64,000 nucleotides of DNA from Coenobita brevimanus (taxonomy: Eukaryota; Arthropoda; Malacostraca; Decapoda; Coenobitidae). Positions 23,416 through 45,951 of this stretch are shown in pieces. Position 1 is the first letter of the stretch. Each line of letters opens with the position of its first letter. Location of the stretch: the NCBI GenBank assembly GCA_032717465.1, contig CM064715.1, positions 40,024,159 to 40,088,158 of the forward strand. Direction: 5' to 3'. The notes under the pieces were generated by a model. It worked only from the letters and a program-made list of their open reading frames with translations, was not told where the DNA came from and made no database searches. Made by a program: the position numbers and the translations under genes.

Positions 23416-24638
23416 TTGTAGGAGAATGAGACTGAATTTTCTGTATTTGTGACCAGATTAATACAAAGCAGCACAATATTAGCTGGTTAATATAGTTTGC
23501 AGAATGCAGATAATGTATGCTAGGCGTTACAGTTTCCTGTTCATTAAAGCTTTGAGTATAAGGACAACACTCAAGGATTTAGTTGACTAATATAATTTCT
23601 GTCAGCCTAGGGAGTTTTCTACTTTTGTATATCCCGCTAGATTATAGAAGATTCCACTGAACTGATGACGCTCTTGTACGTTGTATAGCCTTTACTCACG
23701 ACGGACATTATTTTTTTTCCTGCTTGTTATTTTACTTTGATAAAGGGAACAATATTTAGTGCTGCTGCTGCTGTTTATGGCTTAGTCTTTGCTCTGATTG
23801 GGCGAAAAAAAAAAATATTTTGCTTGTTAATTGCCAGTTACGAAGGCCAACGATATTTACAGCATTGTTTGTTAATTAGTCCTTACTTATATAGAGCGAT
23901 CAGTAGTTTCTTCCGCTCTTTTCTGACTAGCATGTAATAGACATAGGACAATAATCTATTCTACTTCAGTTTATTACTTAATTCTTGCAAAACGCGAAAC
24001 ATGTTTTATGCTGCAGCTTGCTGTTTAGTCTTTACATTGATAGGGAGAGCAACATTTTAGGTAGCTAGTTGCTACTTAGCTGTTACCTACAATGTGCAGG
24101 GCAAGCAATATGTACACCGTTTTACTTAGCCCTTTGTTACATTAGAGTCAGGGTGAAGGGAGTCAGTCCGCATCAACAACTGAAATACGAACTTGGGACA
24201 GTGTATGTAAACTCTCGTAAATTTAAATTTGTTTATATGGAGCTATGAAATATTTCACATTCAAATATAGTTAATACTGAAGTGACAAAAAAGAACAGTA
24301 TGTGATAATGATTATTATTATTCTGAAGACTTGTTTATCCTGTAAATTGGTTTATATCCTTTATTAATAATTCCTTTGAACTGTATAACAACGGCTGCAG
24401 TTACACGTACTTCCCTGAACTCCCTGCCCCTCGAAAGGACGATGGTATAGTGGAAGAGAACGGCAACTTCACCTGCAAATGCAGGGTTCACGTTCAGATG
24501 AGCTTGGAGCAACAACAACAAGAACATCATCATCATCAACAACAACAATAACACTTGCGTGCCATGGTCTGGGGGAATGTTTAGGCGCTTTTCTTGGCAG
24601 TCGCTTGAAATGACAGTCCCTTCTCTCTTTGTCCGCAG
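23416..24638. other. No gene recognised
   Basis: AT-rich unassigned sequence. Segments near 23758-23850 and 24010-24110 resemble each other (ctgctgttta... followed by ...agtctttac/gctctgatt) and may be a decayed direct duplication. If the Kal1-like gene starts upstream, this is intron. Confidence 0.4.
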
Positions 24639-24713
24639 TGCTGGAACACCTGTGGGATCCTGCCCCATCAGCACATCGATCGCACCTCAATGTGTTCTCA
24701 CCATACTGCCTGC
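24639..24713 (+). CDS. Candidate Cys-rich exon of the Kal1-like gene
   Basis: A 75-nt segment is bounded by a strong acceptor (pyrimidine run then GTCCGCAG) and a perfect GTGAGT donor. Read in phase 0 it gives 25 residues with Cys spacing C-x3-C-x13-C-x5-C. Joined to the next exon (LAGCQVACRF), the order becomes C-x3-C ... C-x5-C-x3-C-x3-C, close to the second half of a WAP four-disulfide domain such as precedes the first fibronectin domain in anosmin-1. One Cys of the usual CC pair would be missing and one spacing is long. The other two frames are also open over this short length. It is a prediction from splice signals and Cys pattern only. Confidence 0.4.
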
Positions 24714-25104
24714 GTGAGTATTAACCATTCTTCCTCATACAATACCCACTCACTGTGTACAAGCGAAAGCAATAATCGATATCCCCTCCCAGCAGATAAA
24801 ACCATGAGCCAGTCATGTGTCTCTTTCCACTGGCTTCCCAATCATCTCACTGTACACTCACCCTCACTCTTACCGTTTTTTGTTGTTTGTTTCGCCTTCC
24901 AGTGAATGGGCAGTTCACTGGCCCGTGGCGTTGTTTTCTGGAGGGGATAGCGATTACTGCTTTTGAGTGTACAGTTCCACACCAACCCGCATTTACACGC
25001 AGATTTCAGTTATCTCAAAGTTTCTTGAAATCGATAAACATGTTCAGTAAGTTCATAGTTACCTGGATTCCGTATGTCTCTTACAAAAGTATCCATTCAA
25101 CAGA

Positions 25105-25158
<54 letters not shown>
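25105..25158. repeat. (CA)n microsatellite
   Basis: About 26 CA units, intronic if the upstream candidate exon is real. Confidence 0.95.
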
Positions 25159-25159
<1 letters not shown>

Positions 25160-25499
25160 GCTTCCACTCTACTCAAAACTAGAAGCCTCCCTGTAAACGG
25201 GACTGTGCATTCAGTATACCCTCATCTACCATGAATTCACTATACTACGGTATATCTTTATTCATCATGCATTTACTATAAACTATCTCTACTCACAATA
25301 TATTCATCATACTTTATTCATTATACCTATATTCACTATACTTTCATAATGCCTACCTGGCATAACCTAGCTTTATTACGCTGGACGACACGACACTCAC
25401 TGTACAAAAATAATTTCACCGCGATGGTTTATTTACAGGTTATTCATGCCAGCAATTAATTTTTATAGGAAATCATGATTTGGGGCGTATGTTGCACTT

Positions 25500-26350
25500 A
25501 AATATTCACTCAAAACTTTTAAGTGTTTGGAAGCTGTTTAAGTGAATGGAAATGTACATAGAAGCACCTCAGTATTCACACTGTTTTGGTTGTTGAGTGT
25601 CTGGTAGCTGTATGAATGAAAAAAGTTTAAGCAAGGAATTACTTAGCTTAGGAGAATTTATGTCCATGAAGTGCAAAGTGAATGATGACGCATGAATGAA
25701 GATAGAAGTGTGGACATGTAATACAAGAAACAAGCATATAAGATTTCATTCATACTTTTCCTGTCTATAGTGGCCATGTGAGTGAAGACAACATGCAATC
25801 TAATATACAACTAAAGCCTGCTAAATGTGATGTGTATAGTCACGGTAAGAATGAAGCAATAAGTATAAGCAAGCAATCTTGTGTGCAGGAGAGTTGAGGA
25901 GTGTGCAGAAGAGTTTATAAATACTTGGCCTTGCTTCATAACCTAAGTCGAAGAAGTGTGAAGTGTATGGTTACTGTACGAGTGAAAACAAAAGCATAGG
26001 CAGTCAGCAGGAGAGTTAAGGAGAGTTTCGGATCTCAAAGGAAAATTTTAGGAAATATTTCAAATACTTGATCTTGCATTGCAACTCCACACTAAGAAAT
26101 AAGAAGCACAAAGTTACTGTATGTGCGAAAGTAAAGTAGAAGCAACCAGTCAAATACACAGGAAAGTTAAGGAGTTTCATGGAACTTAGGAAATTATAAA
26201 TTCTTGTCCTCCCATTTGAAGTGTTAAGTGTATAATTAATGCATGAGTGAAAGCAATGTATAAACAACCAATCGGATAGACAGGATAGTTAAGGAGAGTT
26301 TAAGAAAGTTTTAGGAAAGTTTATAAATGCCTGTGCCTTCCTTGCCACAG
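25500..26350. repeat. Degenerate tandem repeat of about 120-150 bp ending at the splice acceptor
   Basis: At least four diverged units share the order: gagtgaaagcaa..., then an AGGAGAGTTAAGGAG-like segment (near 25887, 26008, 26159 and 26281), then ATAAATACTTGGCCTTGC-like sequence. Unit spacings are about 121, 151 and 122 bp. In the last unit the latter segment reads ATAAATGCCTGTGCCTTCC and continues into TTGCCACAG, the 3' splice site of the exon at 26351. Confidence 0.75.
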
Positions 26351-36260
<9,910 letters not shown>

Positions 36261-36575
36261 TAATTTAATTCCCTGTTGAACATTTTTTTTTAGTTTGTGT
36301 GTGTTACAGATATGGTGAGGGCAAAGGACTAATTGGGTACATATGACCTAGTACCATGTGTCACCACATTATTGCCCGGAATTTTAGCATTAGCTAACTC
36401 TGCTCTGAACAGAGGTCACTGTGTGCTAGTTAGGTATTGTACAGAGCATCAAGGTAGACTTTTTATCGAACACATAAGCTTCATGAACTGAGAAATTTGG
36501 GGAACAAACAAAGACAGCAGTAAACCCCTTCACTATGAGTAATTACTTTGTAACTTGCACTCGTGGCAGCAAGAC

Positions 36576-37659
<1,084 letters not shown>

Positions 37660-37669
37660 GTACAAGTAA

Positions 37670-38580
37670 TGTAACTCAAAAGCTTTAAATGGATTTTATC
37701 CAAGTTTTTTTGAAGACTTCAGGATCAACGCCAACTTGAACAGCTTTGCACCGAATTTGTGGAATGATTAACGGAAATGCAGGATCAAAGGAATTTAGTT
37801 TTGAGAAAAATCAAAGTTCACGGTCACAGGACAAGGCCAAATTTTACTCGTTTGTGTCTGTGTTAATAGTAACTACGATAATTTTGATTAATTTGTACCA
37901 AACATAGTGAGCAATTGAAGAAAATGATTTGTTCTATCGTTTTAGTGAGCAACTGATCAAAGACCAAGGTCAGCTTAGACTTTTTATCCAGTTTAAATCG
38001 ATCTTTGAAAGAAAAATTCAGGGTAGAACTTGGATCAAAGGATTCTAGTTTGAGAACAAACAATGAAAGGCCAAGGTCACAGGAATAGGTGCTAAGGTCA
38101 GTTAGCAAGATTAATTCAAACAGTTCTGATTCACTTGGGACCACAGTTGGTGGAAGTACTGACGGACAGGCAAGAATAAAAGTAATGCAGTTTTCAGAAC
38201 AATAAATCGGAGATTAAGGTTACATCATAAAGTCAAATATTTGGCGTGTAGACCAATTTAGGGTGCGAGTGTTGCATTCTCTGAATGCTCTATTTTGTTT
38301 GTTTTCGTAACTACTTTGAGGTTATTCAGTGTGTTCGTAGATTATGGGCAGTATCCCAGACTGAGGACATAGGATTAATGGTAGAGGAAAATAAACTGAA
38401 GGCATGAGAGAATGACGGTGTAAGCTTATTGAATAATATTTATTGCATCAGTTATTGTGCAATAAAGTATCTGTTTTATAAAATGCAGCGCTGAAGCTTA
38501 GGCTAGATCCAATTGTAGTATAGACAATACTCCCGTAAAATCATTTTACCACAGAGGGCTGAAAAAACTGAAGTTGTAAG
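37670..38580. other. Unassigned sequence with a decayed direct duplication
   Basis: Segments 37783-37838 and 38033-38093 both read GGATCAAAGGA(A/T)T..AGTTT.GAGAA... followed by GGTCACAGGA. The duplicate spacing is about 250 bp. AAGGTCA occurs three times (near 37965, 38071 and 38095). No gene recognised. Confidence 0.5.
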
Positions 38581-38604
38581 GAGTTATTTAATTTTTTTTA
38601 TTAT

Positions 38605-38676
38605 TACTACTACTACTTTTACTACAACAACAACTACTACTACTACTACTACGGCTGCTGCTGTTGCTGCTGCTCC

Positions 38677-38719
<43 letters not shown>

Positions 38720-38720
38720 G
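38605..38720. repeat. Mixed trinucleotide run
   Basis: ACT/ACA triplets, then GCT/GTT, then about 14 ATT units. Confidence 0.88.
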
Positions 38721-38902
38721 TAATTTATCATCAGGTCAATTAAACACCTTTAAGAGCTAAGCACCATAGCTACCTCGCCGCTGCCAGTCTAAAAGGTGTG
38801 AGAACACCACATACTGTTTGGTGATGTTTCCTTTCGGATGCTCAAACCCCCACCCATTGCAATGGGGGCGACAATGAACTGAAATTAATGCGGTCACGAT
38901 GG

Positions 38903-38904
<2 letters not shown>

Positions 38905-38957
<53 letters not shown>
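38905..38957. repeat. (CA)n microsatellite
   Basis: About 26 CA units immediately before a tRNA-like SINE head. Confidence 0.95.
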
Positions 38958-38958
<1 letters not shown>

Positions 38959-39218
38959 GCTCGCTGGTGCAGTGATAACGTTCCCGCTTGCCAACTGGTG
39001 GACGGGAGTTCGCGCCTCGCTCAGGTTGCGAAAAGTTTCACTGACGAAGTGGGTGGTTACTGTCCCCCTTGAGCAAGGGGACGGGTGTGTGCGTGTGTGC
39101 AGGTCACAGCCTTGCCCTTAGATCGGACTATATGAGCTCTCAGCTCCCTTCCGGGATGGTAAAAACTGATGATCACGACCATCAAGTGATCCTGACCGAC
39201 CCGGTGAATTACACACAC
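38958..39218 (+). mobile_element. tRNA-derived SINE between two CA tracts
   Basis: The head CTCGCTGGTGCAGTGATAAC has an A-box-like TGGTGCAGTGA, and GGAGTTCGCGCCTCGC resembles a decayed B box. The body contains the self-complementary CCCCTTGAGCAAGGGG and ends GACCCGGTGAATTACACACACAC, merging with a CA tract. The CA tract at each edge may derive from the element's own tail or from its insertion site. Confidence 0.6.
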
Positions 39219-39438
39219 ACACAAATATACAGTACACATGAATTCTCATACTCACATGCACATTTGCTGACACACAGTCACACACATATACATGCATATT
39301 CACACAAACAGTAGCACACATACATTCATGAACACTTTGATGCAAATTAACTCAGTCTCATGCATTCATGTTGTTAGACTGGCCCAGTTCTGTCAGATGA
39401 AAACAAACCGACTCTCTGGTTCGAATTAACCTCTAGAC

Positions 39439-39912
39439 CAGTGTTTCTCAAACTTTTTTGCTTCATTCCTCATATGCGCGGGATCTTAACACCCTCGTGA
39501 CTCCCCTTCAGTTTTCTCTCAAGGCCCTCACAAATAATGGTGGAAAAAACTATTGTGGTGCTCTCCATTTATTTTAATGCTTACAACGATCAAGCAGAAT
39601 GCATATTTTGTTCCTATCAACGGGATGGCTAACACCGTTTTCTTTCAGTCAGTCGACTGATTCTAGGTTATCACTGATATCGTACATCTCATATCTGGGT
39701 CCACCTTCAACCAGTTTCGGCTTTTACTTATTGTGTGTAGAAGGGTGGAGAAACCAGATTCACATAAATATGTTGCTTAAAATGGTAAGAGGACTTTCAG
39801 TGCTATTTCACAAACACAATCCGATTTACTGCTATTACTAGCCTACCATGACTCCTTTAAAATCTTTCCCTGGCTTCCTTGGGGGCCGTGGCTCCCAGTT
39901 TGAGAACCAGTG
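39439..39912. mobile_element. hAT-like MITE, copy 1
   Basis: Begins CAGTGTTTCTCAAACTTTTTTG and ends CAGTTTGAGAACCAGTG. The termini are inverted with one or two differences, of the CAGNGNTTCTCAAACT type found in hAT elements. The body closely matches 41676-42121 (for example ATTTATTTTAATG.TTACAAC and TTTTCTTTCAGTCA). Flanking 8-mers are too degenerate to call a target duplication. Confidence 0.8.
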
Positions 39913-40670
39913 GTAGGCAGTTGTGTAGGTAGTCAGGGAGACAAGTAAACAGTCGGATGGGTAGGTAAGTAGGTAGGTAGATTAGATAATTGATATGTAG
40001 CTACCAGGCAGGCAGACAGGGAGGCAGATAATGAGGCAGAAAGAAATGTAAGCAGGGGAAAAGTCACAGAAGTAAGTAGGGAAGTACCCACAGTAATAGG
40101 AAAGAAAGAGGGTATACGGGTGGGCAAGGAGGTCTGTACATAGATAGAGTATAAGGCAAATAAGGAGGGAGACATTGAGGTAGGAAGATCGGGATGTAGG
40201 TAGGTAGTTACGTATGTAGGGGTAAGGAAGCAGGAGAAGTAGGCAGGGAGATAAGTAGATATGCAGGTAGACAGTGAAGCTAGTAAGGACTCGAATAAGC
40301 AGGTAGGTAGTCAGGCAGGTAAAAGGTAATAGGTAGCCAGGTAGGTACTGTAGATAGAGAGGCAGACAGCAAGTAAGTATACAGGCAGAGAGGGAGGTAG
40401 AAATGAGGTAAGCAAAGAGGCAGGTAGGGAGGCTGATATGGAGATATGTAGAGTTGTAGGTTGACAGAGAAGTAAGCTGAAAGGAAGGCAGTTTGGGAGT
40501 CGGGCTGGTGAGTAGGTAAGTAGGCAGATAGGCAGAAAGGGAGGTGCGTGGGGAGGTAAATAGGTTAGCGGGAATGTCGATAGGGGGATAGGTGGAAAGG
40601 CAGGAAGGTAGGCAGACATGTTGATAGGGAGGTGCGTGGGGAGGTGGATGGGTTGGTAGGTAAGTAGGAA
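39913..40670. repeat. Degenerate GTAG/GCAG/GGAG tetranucleotide region
   Basis: Purine-rich plus strand made of GTAGGTAGGCAGGGAGG-like words. It continues in character at 41450-41675 just before the second MITE copy. Open frames rich in Tyr, Leu and Pro on the minus strand reflect this composition. Confidence 0.8.
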
Positions 40671-40701
40671 AGTTTTCGGAGAGAGAGAGTTTGATGGTAC
40701 T

Positions 40702-40744
<43 letters not shown>

Positions 40745-41449
40745 GTGCTGTTGCTACTGATGATGATGATGATGATGATGCGGAGGAGGCAGAGGAGGAG
40801 TATACTGACACCGGGAGAGAAGGAGGAGGATAGCACTGAGGAAAGATGATAAGGAGGAAAAGGCTGAAAATGGAAGAGGATGAGGCTGGTGCCTTCATAC
40901 ACCCAATTAAATCCTCTTCTCTTTCCCTTCTCTTCCCCCAGACAAATCGCATGTGAAAACGGTGTTCTCAGCCCAAATCACACATCAAAAAACAAAACTG
41001 CAAATATATCGAAAACGGTGCATTTTAGAGGAAAACTGAGTGGCGTCGACAACTGTTTAACTAATAATATCCCTTTTTTCAGTCCTCTATCCCATGGGCC
41101 AGGTCTCATCACGATACCTTCATAGGGAAATAGGCAAAAATGGGTCCCTTTTTAGATCTTGGGCATATAGAGGGAACCAAAGGATATATTGAGAAAAAAA
41201 TGAAGCCTCAAATACATCTGGGTTTCACCTAAAAATGGTGTCCAATATTTTTGATGAAAATGCAGATGGGTAGGTAGAATAAGGAAGAGCTAAGAAATAA
41301 AGTCTACGGGTGTTTCACACCTCTTTGCATTCGTGATTTTTCATCAGATCTCTTTGTAATTTTGGCAGGAAAACGACCATCAGAGGTAAGTTGGTAATAG
41401 GCTATTTTCTGAAAAGGAGCATTTTAGAAGTAATCAAATGTTAAACGGA
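40671..41449. other. (GAT)n runs, then unassigned sequence
   Basis: GCT/GAT triplet runs at 40700-40782 and a GGA-rich stretch to about 40870, followed by about 550 bp with no gene that I recognise. Confidence 0.5.
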
Positions 41450-41675
41450 ACAAGGTAGAGAGGTGGATGTACAGTAGGTAGGCAGGGAGATGGGTATGCA
41501 GGCAGGTAGGTAGGGAGTCGGGTGGGTGGGTAGATAGGCAGTTAGGCACTAGGTATATAGTGAGATGGAAAGTTAGATGGGAACAAGTAGGTAGGCATGC
41601 AGGGAGGCAGGTAAGCGGGGATGTAGGTAGGAAGGTTGAGAGGGAGGTAGACAGAGAGGTTGGCAAGGAGGTAGA

Positions 41676-42121
41676 CAGTGTTTCTCAAACATTTTCACTT
41701 CATTCCCCACATGTGGGGATCTTAACATCCTCGTGGCCCCCTTTCACAAATAATGATGAAAAAAAAAATGTTGTGGTGCTCTTCATTTATTTTAATGTTT
41801 ACAACTGTCGATCAGAGTGCATACTTGAATACATATCAGTGGGATGGGTGACACTGTTTTCTTTCAGTCAATCGAATGATTAGATTCAGTCGCTGATATC
41901 GCGCATCTCGTGTGGGTCAACAACCAACCAGTTTTGGCTTTTTATATATTAATAGGCGGAGAAACCAGATTCACACTAAAATGTTGTGGCAAATGGCAAG
42001 AGGACTCTAAGTGGGATTTCACAAACACTCTGAGTTACTACTTACACTAGCCCGCCATGGTCCTTCTAAAATCCTGCCGTGGCCCCTTTGGGGGCAATGG
42101 CTCCCAGTTCGGGAACCAGTG
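41676..42121. mobile_element. hAT-like MITE, copy 2
   Basis: Same family as 39439-39912. It starts CAGTGTTTCTCAAACATTTTC, ends GTTCGGGAACCAGTG, and has collinear internal sequence with small indels. It sits at the edge of the same GTAG-rich low-complexity sequence as copy 1. No coding potential. Confidence 0.8.
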
Positions 42122-42988
42122 CTCTAGAGTGACTGGGATGCAGCATATGGCTTCCACCCTTGAATGGATCCCCATTTAATCATCATCATCAACATCATCA
42201 TCATCATCATCATTATCATGATCATCATCATCATCATCATCATCATATACCTTAAATAGGTAAACTGAGAAATAATGATAATCACTGCAACTGGCATCAT
42301 GTAATATTTGATAATGTTTATTAAGATCTTCATATTGTAAGATCCTTCTGGCAATCTCTGATGATTAAAGGACCCACTAGGCAAAATTTCGATGGATATC
42401 TGTCATTTCTCGATCTTTATTCGTATTAAAATGATCATAACTTTACATCATCACAAAGTTTTATGATGATAAATAGTTTCGAAGTACTAATCCATCCCCT
42501 TTTTTTTTGTGATGCACCTGACGCTCGTCTCAATTAAGGTGTTCGTCTACATTTTTCGTATAAATCTAATCACCGTTTGTGCATGTTTTTCACCCTAAAA
42601 TCAGACACTCTAGGAATGTCAGGCAACTCTATGTTGTGGTGGGGTGTGGAGCGGCAACCACTCTTCCCAGTTTGTGGCCTCTCCAGCCTTCACTGAGAGG
42701 GGTGGATATTACACTCCGTCCTACGTATGTATAAGTTTATGTTTTGCTTTATAAATATGACATTTAGATGTATCTCTGTGCTGAATCATGAAGTTAATTT
42801 GTAAGTCACTTAATGAAGTGCATAATTGTTATTTGTGTTTTTCTTTATTATAATATTACATTATGTTGTATTAGTGTTGCTATGAAGATGGGAAGTCACT
42901 TAATGTGGTGCTTGTTTTATATTACCTAGCTTACAAGTCGATGAATCTAGGTTCCTAAATAATGTTAATAAAGTTTGTCTTCGTCAGT
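42122..42988. other. (CAT)n microsatellite, then unassigned sequence
   Basis: (CAT)n at 42178-42246. The rest is AT-rich and contains two similar short segments, AGTCACTTAATG(A/T)(A/G)GTGC, at about 42805 and 42894. No gene recognised. Confidence 0.5.
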
Positions 42989-43062
42989 GCCAGCTTGAAT
43001 CTTGTTCTTTGATGAAATATAGCATGCCAGCGTGAATCTTGTTCCTTGATAAAATATAGCAT
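42989..43062. repeat. 37-bp direct tandem duplication
   Basis: Two adjacent 37-bp units beginning GCCAGC(T/G)TGAATCTTGTT differ at about three positions. They follow an AATAAAG-like motif and may belong to the tail of an old element. Confidence 0.85.
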
Positions 43063-43850
43063 ACTCCTTTTTGATGTAGTCTTGGGTAGGGTGCCCCCGT
43101 GTCTAGTTTAGCCTAGAGACCCCTGCCGACCATAGCCTAGTGCCAGAAGACTGTTCACAGTAGGAGAGATCCCTGGACCTGATGAGGATGGGATTAGTCT
43201 CCATTTGAGTCGAAATCTGTTTGAGGTATCCCAGACGATTTTATTCAGCTCAAAAAAGACTTAGGTAATGGAGGGGTTACGAGTAGATAATATCCTTCAT
43301 TAACATTTCCTGGCCGATGACGCATTCCTTCATGGTTTTTCGTAATTGCCGTTTCTACGTCTTGAATGCTCAGCTGTAAAAGTAGATTATTACTAGAATA
43401 TGGCGCTAGTCAAGAAGAAATACCATGGAAAGGATGTAGAGCTATATTCTGGCACTGAGCTTCGGTATAAAAGCTGCCATGAATTGAAAATATCCTTCTA
43501 ATTAAAGTGACTCTACTGTAGTTAGTCCCAGACGATATTATTCAGCTTGGAAGAGACTTTCCGAACTGAAGGAAGAGTTAGATATAGCCTCCAGTAACCC
43601 TTCAGTCCAATGACGTATTCCCATGTTAATCTAGCTAATTCCAGATGATTTTATTCAACTTAAGTATAGACTTTTCAAATTGGAGGATTAATAAAGATTT
43701 GAATATCCCCTTCACTGTATGTCCTTCTTAATTCAATTCTACCTTATATTGGCATCTTGATTAAAATGAAAAAATCCCATCGGAATGAAGACCTTAAGGT
43801 TGACGTCTTTATTTTTGCCATATCCAACGGTTATGTCTATCATGGAAGAG
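43063..43850. repeat. Cluster of dispersed-module copies
   Basis: Three copies of the CCAGACGATTTTATTCAGCT core lie at 43231-43250, 43527-43547 and 43641-43660, each followed by the rest of the module. No gene recognised. Confidence 0.7.
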
Positions 43851-43861
43851 ACTTCTCGAAC

Positions 43862-44552
43862 TGGGGTGCAACGAAATACCGAATTGGCGGTCATTTACCG
43901 AATTGGCACCGAATCGGCAGTTTTTATGGAAAAAATTGTTATAATTTTTATCACCATACAGGTTCATACACAGCTAATTATCTTAAATGCGATCAAAATT
44001 TTGTGCTTAATTTAACTGTTAAAAAAAAAAAAAAAAAAGAATCAGGATTCAGAGCGAAAACAAACTAAAGTAAGCGGAAGTGTTTCGCCTGTAGCTCGAC
44101 AACTCGCCTTGACAGATTTGTAGTGTGTATAGATATTGATTTAACATGCAGATACATTTATTTGCTCGCCTTGACAGATTTGTAGTGTGTATAGATCTTG
44201 ATTTAACATGCAGATACATTTATTTGCACTGTAAATCAATAATGATGCAAAATGGCAATCTGTCAAGGCGTGTTGGCGATCTGCAGGAGAAATATCCGCT
44301 AACTTTAGCAAGTTTTTGCTCTGAATCCTAATTTTTTATTAACAGTTAATTTAAGCACATTTTTTTTTACAGGATTCCAGATAATTCGGCGTGTATGAAC
44401 CTATATGGTTAAATATATAAATATAGGTAGATAGATAGAGAGATAGATAGATAGATATAGACAGATAGAAATAGATGGAGAGATAGATAGATATAGTCCT
44501 AGTAAAAGTGAAGATTTGGTATATGACCTCCGATTCGGTATTTCGTGGCACC
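43862..44552. mobile_element. Foldback element with long inverted arms
   Basis: The left arm begins GGGGTGCAACGAAATACCG, and the reverse complement of the right end reads GGTGCCACGAAATACCG. Both arms continue through matching segments (GGTTCATACAC, AATT.ACTGTTAA, GGATTCAGAGC.AAAAC, GCCTTGACAGATT) to a centre near 44235, so most of the element is one imperfect palindrome with arms of about 300 bp. A 62-bp unit is duplicated in tandem in the left arm (44103-44164, 44165-44226). A GATA microsatellite (44425-44497) interrupts the right arm. Flanks TCTCGAAC and GTTCGAAC (6 of 8) could be an old 8-bp target duplication. There is no coding sequence. Confidence 0.82.
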
Positions 44553-44929
44553 GTTCGAACAGTAGGGGTCAGATATGAATGACCTGTATTCCCTTCACAA
44601 CCAAAGAATTTCCACACCTGGAAGCAAGTAAATCGTGTGGAAGTAGCAGTTACTGAAATACGTAAAGACGTCATATTAAACATTAAGATAGCATGACGTA
44701 TTCTAATTGGCTTTGGTTATTTCCTGACACCCTTTGTTTAGCAAGTATCTTTTTGCATGTCCCTGATACATAGTATGTCGATACTGAAACGATATAAGGA
44801 TTAGGGCACTTCATCCTTTCGATAGCATTTTTTTCGTGTTTTTTTTTTTTTTTTTTTTTTTTGGTAAATGAAAAGATGGTAAATTAATATCCAATTAAGG
44901 ATGGTAGAACAGTTCAACAGTAACTGCCG

Positions 44930-45351
44930 AGCAGCCGTAGAGCGCAGGTGTGTGCCGACAAGACCTCCCGCAGCCTTCACCGCAGTCACCACCTCAGTCA
45001 CCGCAAGCGCCCCGGGCCTCGCCCTTCAGACCATACCTATAGCAACATGGCCCAGACTGATGCCCATGGTAGTCTCCCGTCCTCGGAGAGGCCGGCGATG
45101 TGCCAGCACCTGAACGTGACATGGACTTCGTTGTCTCAGAGGAACGACGTGATGCCAGAGTGAAGCTGAATTTTCCCTTGGATTGTGAGCTCTCCCTCTC
45201 ACAAAAAGCAAAGTGGGCCAAGTCAGTGGCAAGATAGTTTCCTGCTTTTGAGATATTGTTCAAAGAAGGTAAGACACATCCATACGTGACTGTGAATACT
45301 GGCCCTGCGGTAGATTGCCTGACCAGTGATACCTTCGGCCACGGCTGGTGC
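44930..45351 (+). pseudogene. Unrecognised, possibly degenerate coding fragment
   Basis: A locally GC-rich stretch has protein-like reading frames. From about 45084 one frame reads GEAGDVPAPERDMDFVVSEE and continues for about 65 more residues (KLNFPLDCELSLSQKAKWAK, then after one TAG, FPAFEILFKEGKTHPYVTVN). An earlier frame from 44948 to 45163 is also open. I recognise no family. It could be a decayed exon, a processed pseudogene or part of a transposon. Confidence 0.3.
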
Positions 45352-45448
45352 TGATTTGTTTCACTTTATTCCTTTACTATTCTAGTACTACCCTTTACTC
45401 CTGTATACGTCATACGAATGCCACTGTATTTCATGAAACAGAGTGTAA

Positions 45449-45450
<2 letters not shown>

Positions 45451-45530
<80 letters not shown>
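45451..45530. repeat. (TA)n microsatellite
   Basis: About 39 TA units; a short CA run follows at 45561-45575. Confidence 0.95.
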
Positions 45531-45532
<2 letters not shown>

Positions 45533-45635
45533 AATTTTTTATCAATGGGTATGTGGCTACACACACACACACACAAAAAAAAAAGTGTGGCCACACCCAC
45601 GAAAGTCCATTTACTAACTGTATGTAACTGCATTG

Positions 45636-45819
45636 CAGTGATTCTCAAACTATGGGTGGCGACCCAAAGGTGGGTCACGAGAGGAATTTTGATGGGTCGC
45701 AGGGACATAGAATAGGCCTAATGTTTTCAGTGTATTTTATTTACTTACTCGAATTTATAATTATACTTATTACACTATTAGCATATTCATAATAAGTAAG
45801 CTAGGCTATATAGCGGCCA

Positions 45820-45873
<54 letters not shown>

Positions 45874-45951
45874 CATTTACTTTCCCTGTGGGTCGCGAAG
45901 TCTTGAAATATTCCAAATAGGGTCACATACTAAAAAGTTTGAGAACCGCTG
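45636..45951. mobile_element. hAT-like MITE with target duplication
   Basis: Left end CAGTGATTCTCAAACT and the reverse complement of the right end CAGCGGTTCTCAAACT match at 14 of 16 bases. An 8-bp direct repeat, CTGCATTG (45628-45635) and CTGTATTG (45952-45959), flanks the element with one mismatch. The sub-terminal GGTGGCGACCC and GGGTCGCGAAG are also loosely inverted. It holds (TG)n at 45829-45871 and no coding sequence. Confidence 0.9.

Noticed and set aside
39982..40952. Minus-strand frames of 213 and 306 codons rich in Leu, Pro, Tyr and Ser
   Set aside because: They follow from the degenerate GTAG/GCAG repeats and GAT runs.
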